DNA from: Gemmatimonadota bacterium | GTDB taxonomy: Bacteria > Gemmatimonadota > Gemmatimonadetes > Gemmatimonadales > Gemmatimonadaceae | Length of the DNA stretch: 64,000 bases | Assembly (NCBI GenBank): GCA_021324775.1 | Contig: JAJPIM010000008.1 | Location: 62,001-126,000, forward strand | Reading direction: 5' to 3' | Shown: one piece after another, positions 18,240 to 25,148 of the stretch | Layout of the letters: every line of letters starts with the position of its first letter | Position numbering within the stretch: the stretch's first letter is position 1 | Position numbers and translations under genes: made by a program | The notes under the pieces: model-generated | What the model was told of the DNA's origin: nothing | The model's input: the letters and a program-made list of their open reading frames with translations, nothing else | The model's database searches: none

Positions 18240-18929
18240 ATGGAGCGGCTCACAGGCCGCGCGACATGTGTCGCGTGGCATCTCATGGTGCGTCTGGCGG
18301 TGCCGATCCCGGCGGTGCCGATCCTGGCGCTGGCGATTGTGACGGGATGTGGCCGCGAGGGGCGGGCGGCTCAGCGGGAGACCGCGGCAGCGGCACCCGT
18401 CGGGCCATCCAGCGCTGCATCAAGCACGGCATCCAGCGCCGCGTCCAGCGCCGCGTCCAGCGCCTCGTCCAGCGCGCCATCTGCTGGTTCCGTCACGCCG
18501 GCCGCGGCGGCGTTATCACCGCAGAGCGGCGCGCCTGTGGTGGCGCATCCCGGCAACATTCAGGCAGGGCTTCCGGCCCAGCATCCGCTGCGGGTACTCA
18601 CCAATCCGCGCGAGCACGATCCGCGCGCGGCCGAAGAGGGCAAGCAGCTCTTCGTGTCGTACAACTGTGCCGATTGCCACGGCGGGGACGGGTCGGGCGG
18701 GATGGGGCCGAGCCTGCAGGATGGCCGCTGGCATTTCGGCGGAAGTGCCGGCGAGGTGTACGAGTCGATCAGCGAAGGACGGCCGGACGGGATGCCTTCG
18801 TGGGGCGGCCGGATCAGTGATTCACAGATCTGGGCGCTGGTCGCTTACGTGCGCACGTTGTCATCGGGGAAGGACGTGACCACGCAGACCTTCGACCGTG
18901 GCGGAACCGTGTCGCGCGGCGGCCACTGA
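18240..18929 (+). CDS. Lipobox-bearing monohaem c-type cytochrome
   Basis: Class I cytochrome c of 229 residues. The haem site is CADCH (C143, C146, H147) and the likely distal ligand is M185 in DGMPSWGG. A lipobox (IVTGC) sits near residue 37, then about 45 residues of low-complexity Ala/Ser (SSAASSTASSAASSAASS) form a flexible tether before the haem domain. GGAGGGACG precedes the ATG. Its position after the PQQ dehydrogenase makes it the probable electron acceptor (the XoxG role); that is inference from context. Its 3' end forms half of a hairpin shared with the convergent radical SAM gene. Confidence 0.9.
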   Translation: MERLTGRATCVAWHLMVRLAVPIPAVPILALAIVTGCGREGRAAQRETAAAAPVGPSSAASSTASSAASSAASSASSSAPSAGSVTPAAAALSPQSGAPVVAHPGNIQAGLPAQHPLRVLTNPREHDPRAAEEGKQLFVSYNCADCHGGDGSGGMGPSLQDGRWHFGGSAGEVYESISEGRPDGMPSWGGRISDSQIWALVAYVRTLSSGKDVTTQTFDRGGTVSRGGH

Positions 18930-18953
18930 GGCCACTACAAAGGCCGCCGCGCG
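18913..18953. terminator. Bidirectional hairpin between cytochrome c and radical SAM genes
   Basis: Perfect 12-bp arms CGCGCGGCGGCC and GGCCGCCGCGCG, 17 bases apart, overlap the last codons of the cytochrome gene and end 2 bases before the stop of the convergent gene. Confidence 0.65.
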
Positions 18954-18954
18954 G

Positions 18955-20604
18955 TCACGATTGAGGAATCGGAGCGGGAGCGGCGGGGTGTAGGGCGGCA
19001 GCCGTCGCGGCCGCGGCGGCGCGCGCACGGGCGCGCCGTGCCTGGACCGGCGTGAGCCCATCCGCCGGCTTCGGGGCGGCGGCTTCCGCGCGCAGGTAGG
19101 CGTTCGGGTCGTGCCGGGCGCCGCCCTCGGGGAGCAGTTCCATGAACGGACCGAGATCATGCCGCATGCGATCCGCGTAGAACGACGGCAGCACATCGGT
19201 CTCGCCGTCGAAGTAGCGATGCACGGTCGCATCGGTGTCGAGCAGCTTCCGTACCGCCGAGTGATACTGTATACGCCCGTTTCCTTCGCTCGAGACCGCC
19301 CGGACGACATTCATCCATCGCGGGATCGTGGCGCGGGTGGCCTTGAACCGGCGGGCGACCGAGCGCCAGGAGAACGAATGGCGCGTGAGGTCGATCACCT
19401 GGTCGTAGAACGGCCCCCATTCGTAGTTCTTGGGTTTGACGTTCATCGCCAGGTTGTTGTTCAGGAAATGGTGCGGGAACGGCAGCACCCGCCCGGCGCG
19501 CTTGAGGTCGAGATTGAGTGGCGCCGCGCGGCCGAACGCCGACAGCAGCGAGTATCCGGGGAACGCCCCCGGTGCGAGGTCGACGAACCGTTTCGTGAGC
19601 TCGAACGGTTCCGGGCCCTCGTCGGTGTCCAGGCCAAGCACGAAATTGGTCTGCATGTACGGGATGTAGCTGAGGACCATGTTCACATGGTCCGCGACCT
19701 GGCGCACCTTGTCCATCCCCACGACGCGTCCGCTCTTGGTCTTGTTGCCGAGCGAGTACCACGACTCGATGCCGGGCAGGACCGCCTTGAATCCGTTACG
19801 CTTGAGCCGGGGCAACCGGTCCTCCGACAACAAGGACAGACTGCTCTCGGCGATGAAGTCGATTCGCCCCGGCGGGACCGCATCTTCTATCGCGCCCAGC
19901 GTCTCGTCGAACCGGACCCCGAAGTTCGGATCATGCCACGCGACGTGCGGCTGGCGGAACTTCGTCAGCAGGAATCGCAGGTCGTCGCGCAGTTGGTTGG
20001 TGTCGAGCGGCTGGTAATCCACGGTCGAGTCGATGCAGAAGCTGCACGTGTACGGGCAGCCGAGACTCGCGAGCATCGGCACGATCTTGATCGCGGGCGC
20101 CTTGTCCAGCGTCTCCTTGATGAAGCGCCAGCGCGCCCGCACGCCCGGCAACTGCAGCGGCTGGCGGGGGGCCGCGATCGAGAGACCAATCGGGCGGTGC
20201 GGCGCGCACTCGCGGAGGACATCGTCGATGATCGACTGGTCAGTGAATCCGAGGACGTAGTCGAAGTACTGGACCGAGTCCTCCGGGTAACACCGCGCGT
20301 GCGGACCACCGAGCACGGTGACCGTGCCCCGCTGGCGATACAGCGCGCTGAGGGCATATGCGAGCTGGGCGGTCTCGCTGAAGGCGCCGATGAATACGAT
20401 GTCGGTCTCGGCCGGGAGCGCGGCGTTGAGATCTTCGAAGCCCGTGTAGCACACGTACGAAACGGAATGACCGGCTTCTTCGCACCACACTCCAATGACT
20501 TGAGGCATGATGCTGGCGAGGTTCGCGTTCATCAGACGTGCCCAGAGAGCATGGGCAGGTCCGTTGGCCACGAGGTCAATCACGCCGATCCGCAGTTTTC
20601 GCAT
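18955..20604 (-). CDS. B12-binding-domain radical SAM protein of unknown function
   Basis: A 549-residue enzyme with an N-terminal Rossmann-like domain in the position of the cobalamin-binding domain (GVIDLVANGPAHALWARL, then SVSYVCYTG and TVLGGPHA), followed by a radical SAM core whose iron-sulfur cysteines are C183, C187 and C190 in CPYTCSFC. The classic DxHxxG cobalamin motif is absent, so B12 may bind base-off without a His ligand or not at all. The Ala/Arg-rich C-terminal tail is low complexity. The ATG at 20604 starts the conserved RIGVIDL strand. No neighbour hints at the substrate; methyl transfer or cyclisation on an unknown product is possible. Confidence 0.8.
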   Translation of the reverse strand: MRKLRIGVIDLVANGPAHALWARLMNANLASIMPQVIGVWCEEAGHSVSYVCYTGFEDLNAALPAETDIVFIGAFSETAQLAYALSALYRQRGTVTVLGGPHARCYPEDSVQYFDYVLGFTDQSIIDDVLRECAPHRPIGLSIAAPRQPLQLPGVRARWRFIKETLDKAPAIKIVPMLASLGCPYTCSFCIDSTVDYQPLDTNQLRDDLRFLLTKFRQPHVAWHDPNFGVRFDETLGAIEDAVPPGRIDFIAESSLSLLSEDRLPRLKRNGFKAVLPGIESWYSLGNKTKSGRVVGMDKVRQVADHVNMVLSYIPYMQTNFVLGLDTDEGPEPFELTKRFVDLAPGAFPGYSLLSAFGRAAPLNLDLKRAGRVLPFPHHFLNNNLAMNVKPKNYEWGPFYDQVIDLTRHSFSWRSVARRFKATRATIPRWMNVVRAVSSEGNGRIQYHSAVRKLLDTDATVHRYFDGETDVLPSFYADRMRHDLGPFMELLPEGGARHDPNAYLRAEAAAPKPADGLTPVQARRARARAAAAATAAALHPAAPAPIPQS

Positions 20605-21174
20605 GCGCACTCCGGCCAGTGGGCGACAGGTATCGTACGATATCGTACACACGGGACCGCGGCGGCGCTCGTCCACGCACGTCGCGTACGTCTAATGACG
20701 TATGGACGCGTTTGTTATGACGCTCGCCGGATCCGGTTCCCGGGCTACGTTTTGGGTCACGTCTGCCGGCCACGACCGCTGGCGACGTGCACTAGTTGAG
20801 ACGGAGACTCATTCTACGCCTCGCGCGCCCGGCCGATAGGGCTTGGGGGCCAATGCCATGGATGTTGGGGTGGCCGAAGGGCAACCGGCCAGAGGTCAGA
20901 GGGTTGGGCGTCCGGCGCTGGTGCGGACGCCGGCCGCGCCTGGCGGGACCGCCCCCTGTGGCTCTGAATAGTCCTAACACGATATAGAACAATACCTTAG
21001 CTTTTATGGGCGATCGGAGAGAAAATCCTTCCGGACTCGGCATTAACTAACCCCCCCGTCGCACGTCGTATAGTCAATTCCTGCGGCCTCAGTGCCGCAC
21101 TCCGGAGCGGTCCAAACCGGGCTCCGCGAGCGACATCACGCGGCGTATGCCGCACGGTACCGGGAGGCAGTCCA
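20605..21174. other. Intergenic region upstream of the radical SAM gene and the orphan lipoprotein
   Basis: No gene is supported in these 570 bases. An inverted repeat GGCGTCCG-N9-CGGACGCC lies near 20908-20932, followed by an unusually A/T-rich stretch (about 20960-21060, with CGATATAGAACAATACC) that may hold the lipoprotein promoter. Exact boxes cannot be assigned. Confidence 0.4.
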
Positions 21175-22074
21175 ATGCAACTCGAAGCGAAAGGCCGGAC
21201 TATTGGTAGTGCGGCGTGCGCGATCGTGGTGGCCGCCGTCCTGACGGCGTGCTCCTCATCGAGTACGGCACCCGCGGCGCTGAGCGACACGCAGGTCAGT
21301 ACGGATCTCGCGGCGGGGGCGGCCATTGCCGCTGCGACGCAGGCGGGCGAATTCGCGACTCAGGAGTCTCAGGCGGGTGCCGAGGCGGAGATCGTGGCAC
21401 CGTTCGGTCACGTGATGGCGCTGAACAGCGCGCGTACGGCAGTTCGCTCGGCATGTGCGACGGGCTCGTTCAGCGGAATGCTGACATTCCCGCCCGGCAA
21501 TCCTCGCGACACGATCTCGGTCTCGCGCACCTGGGAGTGGTTCGCGGCGGGCGCGTGCGAGAACATGTACGTGGCGGGCACGACCGATTCCATTGTCTTC
21601 ATGGCCGAGGTGACGGCGGAGCTGAACGGCGCGCGGGGATTCTGGCACGCGCATCACGCCGGCAACCGGATGAACTGGGTCACGGGGCACCCGGCACTCT
21701 CGACGGCGTCCACCCACGTCTGGAACGGGTTCGAGGCAGGTACCGACACGTCGTCGTTCAGCCACGACATCGGCGAATCCCGCCAGTACGATGCCGCGTC
21801 GGCGGACACGGTGGGGAGCGTGACCTTCCCGCACCCGCGCGACGGCGCATTGTATCCCACGAGCGGTACGTACACCCGTTGGGTGAACGCCCAGGTGACG
21901 TTCAGCGGACCGACGAGCGGCAGCAAGCAGGTCGCGCGCCACATCGTCGTCACGTTCAACGGGACGGCGATCGTACCGATCGTGGTCTACAATGTCTCGA
22001 CCGGTGCCGTGGCGTTGACGTGCCAGCTCGATCTCGCCACCGGCGAAGTCGTCAGCGGTAGCTGCACGAGCTGA
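21175..22074 (+). CDS. Lipoprotein of unknown function
   Basis: A 299-residue lipoprotein with lipobox AAVLTAC and a Ser-rich spacer (SSSSTAPAALS). The mature part is predicted beta-rich with paired cysteines (about ACATG and GACENM, later LTCQ and GSCTS). I do not recognise the family. GGGAGGCAG precedes the ATG. It appears monocistronic, with an A/T-rich leader upstream and two hairpins downstream. Confidence 0.7.
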   Translation: MQLEAKGRTIGSAACAIVVAAVLTACSSSSTAPAALSDTQVSTDLAAGAAIAAATQAGEFATQESQAGAEAEIVAPFGHVMALNSARTAVRSACATGSFSGMLTFPPGNPRDTISVSRTWEWFAAGACENMYVAGTTDSIVFMAEVTAELNGARGFWHAHHAGNRMNWVTGHPALSTASTHVWNGFEAGTDTSSFSHDIGESRQYDAASADTVGSVTFPHPRDGALYPTSGTYTRWVNAQVTFSGPTSGSKQVARHIVVTFNGTAIVPIVVYNVSTGAVALTCQLDLATGEVVSGSCTS

Positions 22075-22086
22075 GGGGCATTTCTT

Positions 22087-22164
22087 CCGGGCCGCCGCAT
22101 TCGCGGCGGTTCGGGTGTCGTCTCGCGGGGGCCGGCTGCGGAAGATCGCAGCCGGCCCTTCGCG
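22087..22164 (+). terminator. Double hairpin after the orphan lipoprotein, second one of the GCCGGCTGC type
   Basis: A first hairpin has arms CCGCCGC/GCGGCGG (about 22092-22109). The second has CGCGGGGGCCGGCTGCG (22124-22140) against CGCAGCCGGCCCTTCGCG (22147-22164) with a 6-base loop. There is no T-tract. Confidence 0.7.
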
Positions 22165-22277
22165 CATCGTGTGCTGTTCCGGCTCGTCCGGCCGGCCACG
22201 CGAATCCGGAGGCGCTGAGCACGAGCCGAAACGCGCGGCCGGCTTGGCGCGCGATGGGAGCGCCGCATACCTTCGGT

Positions 22278-24413
22278 ATGACCTCACTCATATTGGCGGC
22301 CATGGCCGCCGGCGTCGTGTCGTCGTGGGGCGCGGAGGCGGGCCCCCAGATGGCGGCGCCACCGGAGCCGCCATCGCATACGCAATCGTATTCGCAACCA
22401 CAGACGCAGCAGCCGTCACGCCACCCGATGACGACGGGCGACCTGGCCCTCCTCAAAGGCGTGTCGGATCCGCAGATCTCGCCTGATGGGCGATCCGTCG
22501 CGTACGTGCGGACGACGTTCGACTATCAGGGTGACAAGGTCACATCAGTCATCGTGATCGCGGATGCCGTGTCCGGCGCGACTCGCCACGCCGTGCAGGG
22601 TACTGCGCCGCAGTGGTCACCCGACGGCCGGTCGCTGGCATTCCGCGACGACGCCGAATCGCACAATGGTATCTGGATCTACGACATCGCGACCGCGCAT
22701 CGCCGGTTTCTCGTGCCGGTGCCGGTGACGAACGCGTGGCTGGGATCACTCGCCGTCAAGAACTTCGCGTGGTCACCCGACGGATCGGCGATCGCGTATG
22801 TGGGAACCGACAGCGTGGTGCCGCCCGCGCCGCGTCCGGACGGCGATGCGCCGGCAGCGGCGGACGTCGAGGTGTTCTCCCGGATCATGTACAAGACCCG
22901 GACGGGCTTCACGGACAACCGCCGCACGCATCTGTACGTCGTGCCGGTCGCGTGCGGTGCCGCGACGGCGTGCACGCCGCGCGTCCTGACCCCTGGATCC
23001 TTCGACGAGCATTCCCTCGCCTGGTCGCCGGACGGACACCAGATCGCGTTCGTGAGTGACCGGTCTCCGGATCCGGACAACGCCTACACCAATGATCTCT
23101 GGACCGTCAATGCCCCGACAGGGCAGATCACGCGGTTGACCGATACGCCGAGCGCGGAGTTTTCGCCCGCGTGGTCTCCGGACGGCAAGCAGATCGCGTT
23201 CCCGGCGTGGCGGCGCCCGAACAACACCAAGGACAGTCCGGCGGAGGACACCCACGTGTGGGCGATGGCCGCCACGGGAGGAGCGGCGTGGCCGGTCGCG
23301 CCGTCGCTCGACCGCCGGGTGGGGCAAGTGAGCTGGTCGCCCACGGGCGCCATGGTGTACTTCACCGCGACCGATCACGGGTCGATCTCCGTCTATCGGG
23401 CGAATGCAACGGGGGGCCCGGCCCAGCGCCTCACGACGTGTGAGTGCCAGGTGCCGCAGTATTCTCTGGATCGTGCGGGCCGGTGGATGGCGTACGTCCA
23501 GAACGACCTCACGCACCCGAGCGAGGTCTGGATCGCTGCGGCCGACGGGCGCGGGCCACGGCAACTCACGCACGAGCAGGATTCGTTGCTGGCGGTGGTC
23601 GCGCCGGCCGAAAGCGAGACGTTCGAATTCACGAGCTTCGACGGCATCCCGGTGCAGGCGTGGCTCATCAAGCCTTCGGGTATGCGGCCGGGCCAGCGCT
23701 ACCCGCTCATTCTGTCGATCCATGGCGGCCCGCACAGCACCTTCGGCAACACCTTCTCGGCAAATAACCAGATGCTGGCTGGCCACGGCTACGGGGTGCT
23801 CGCGATCAATCCGCGGGGCACCAACGGCTATGGCCAGGCGTTCTCGGACGGATCGTTGCTCAACTGGGGCGGCGGCGACTACCACGACCTGATGGCCGGT
23901 CTCGACACGGTGATCCGGCGCAACGCGTGGATCGACCCGGGGCGGCTGGGCGTGACGGGCGGGAGCTACGGCGGGTTCATGACGAACTGGATCATCACCC
24001 AAACGCCACGGTTCAAGGCGGCGGTCTCACTGTATAGCCTCAGTAACCTGATCAGCTTCTACGGCACGTCACTGTACACCGATCTGATCGAGGCGGAGTT
24101 CGACGGGCTGCCCTGGGACAACTACCCGTTGCTCTGGCAGTGGTCGCCGCTCGCCCATGTCGCGAACGCGCGGACCCCGACGCTGTTCATCCACGGCGAC
24201 GCGGACAACGACGTGCCGATCTCGCAGGCGGAGGAGATGTACGTTGCGCTGCGCAAACAGGGCGTGGCGTCGACGCTGGCCCTCTATCCCGGGGAAGGCC
24301 ACGGGTTCCACCGCCCGGCGCACAACCTGGACAGCCTGCTTCGCCTCGAAGCGTGGTTCGATCACTATCTCGGCAGCGGCGGGGGAACAAGCGCCGCGGG
24401 AGGACGGGAGTAA
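22278..24413 (+). CDS. S9-family serine peptidase (acylaminoacyl-peptidase-like), canonical triad
   Basis: Prolyl-oligopeptidase-family enzyme: signal-like N terminus (MTSLILAAMAAGVVSSW), a WD40-like propeller rich in SPDG motifs, then an alpha/beta hydrolase domain. The triad is complete: S563 in GGSYGGF, Asp in HGDADNDVP (about D643) and H675 in GEGHGFH. It would cleave short peptides, often N-acylated, in the periplasm. The start at 22278 is preferred over the track's 22254 because it begins the signal sequence, but neither has a clear ribosome site. Its stop overlaps the cupin start (TAATG), so the two are translationally coupled. Confidence 0.9.
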   Translation: MTSLILAAMAAGVVSSWGAEAGPQMAAPPEPPSHTQSYSQPQTQQPSRHPMTTGDLALLKGVSDPQISPDGRSVAYVRTTFDYQGDKVTSVIVIADAVSGATRHAVQGTAPQWSPDGRSLAFRDDAESHNGIWIYDIATAHRRFLVPVPVTNAWLGSLAVKNFAWSPDGSAIAYVGTDSVVPPAPRPDGDAPAAADVEVFSRIMYKTRTGFTDNRRTHLYVVPVACGAATACTPRVLTPGSFDEHSLAWSPDGHQIAFVSDRSPDPDNAYTNDLWTVNAPTGQITRLTDTPSAEFSPAWSPDGKQIAFPAWRRPNNTKDSPAEDTHVWAMAATGGAAWPVAPSLDRRVGQVSWSPTGAMVYFTATDHGSISVYRANATGGPAQRLTTCECQVPQYSLDRAGRWMAYVQNDLTHPSEVWIAAADGRGPRQLTHEQDSLLAVVAPAESETFEFTSFDGIPVQAWLIKPSGMRPGQRYPLILSIHGGPHSTFGNTFSANNQMLAGHGYGVLAINPRGTNGYGQAFSDGSLLNWGGGDYHDLMAGLDTVIRRNAWIDPGRLGVTGGSYGGFMTNWIITQTPRFKAAVSLYSLSNLISFYGTSLYTDLIEAEFDGLPWDNYPLLWQWSPLAHVANARTPTLFIHGDADNDVPISQAEEMYVALRKQGVASTLALYPGEGHGFHRPAHNLDSLLRLEAWFDHYLGSGGGTSAAGGRE

Positions 24414-24817
24414 TGAGTGTGCCAGCAAATGGGAAGAAGGCGACGCAGTATCGATGGGAGTCGATGCCACGTGAGGTGATCTCGCCGGTGATCGAGCGCC
24501 GGCTGGTCACGGGCGACCGGCTGATGGTGGCGCATGTCTACATCAAGAAAGGGGGCATCGTGCCCCTTCATTCGCACGACAATGAGCAGGTGACCTATAT
24601 CCTCGAGGGCGTGTTGCGCCTGTGGGTCGGGGCGGAGGGCTCGCCGGAGCAGAAAGTGCACGACGTCCACGCCGGGGAGGTGCTGGTGATTCCGTCCAAC
24701 CTCCCGCACAGGGCACAGGCGCTGGAGGACACGCTCGACGTCGACGTGTTCTGCCCGCCCCGCCAGGATTGGCTCGACAAGACGGACGGATACCTGCGCG
24801 GCGGGGAAAAGAAGTAG
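24413..24817 (+). CDS. Single-domain cupin protein
   Basis: A 134-residue beta-barrel protein. Cupin motif 1 is visible as PLHSHDNEQVTYILEGVLRL (two His and a Glu as metal ligands) and motif 2 as GEVLVIPSNLPHRAQAL (final His). It could be a small metal-dependent enzyme or a binding protein; substrate unknown. Its ATG lies in the stop codon of the S9 peptidase gene, so expression is tied to that enzyme. A GCCGGCTGC-core hairpin follows. Confidence 0.88.
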   Translation: MSVPANGKKATQYRWESMPREVISPVIERRLVTGDRLMVAHVYIKKGGIVPLHSHDNEQVTYILEGVLRLWVGAEGSPEQKVHDVHAGEVLVIPSNLPHRAQALEDTLDVDVFCPPRQDWLDKTDGYLRGGEKK

Positions 24818-25148
24818 AAGAAGAGCAAGGTCGGCGAGCGGGCGAGCGGGGGCGCGAGGGCGAGGGCCGGCTGCGAGTGCAGCCGGCCTTCGCATTTCTG
24901 GCCGGCGCTCCGCCGATCCGTGGGTTCCGGGTGGGCGCGGGCGTCCGCCACCGAGCAGCATCTGCCGGGGATATGAGGGGTTTGGTGGTTCTCGGTTGTC
25001 TAGTAAACGCCGCGCCTTTGGGCGCGCGGGCGAGAGCGCGCCCCCCAAGGCTTTGCCAGAACGGATGGCAGGCCGAGAGGGGGCGAGCTTGTTGGTCCGC
25101 GCTCAGGCGTTGATGCCGTCAGGGACCTTCCAGACCGGAGATGTGCGC
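24818..25148 (+). other. Terminator and leader region before susC pair 2
   Basis: Contains the hairpin at 24860-24893, then about 250 bases that should include the promoter and leader for the long downstream array. No clear promoter boxes and no gene are seen. The ribosome site GGAG (25137-25140) serves the ATG at 25149. Confidence 0.45.
24860..24893 (+). terminator. GCCGGCTGC-core hairpin after the cupin gene
   Basis: Stem GCGAGGGCCGGCTGC / GCAGCCGGCCTTCGC with a GAGT loop and one G-T pair, followed by ATTTCTG. It ends the S9-cupin transcript. Confidence 0.8.

Noticed and set aside
19111-20799. 562-aa plus-strand ORF
   Set aside because: Antisense to the radical SAM gene, whose motifs are clear.
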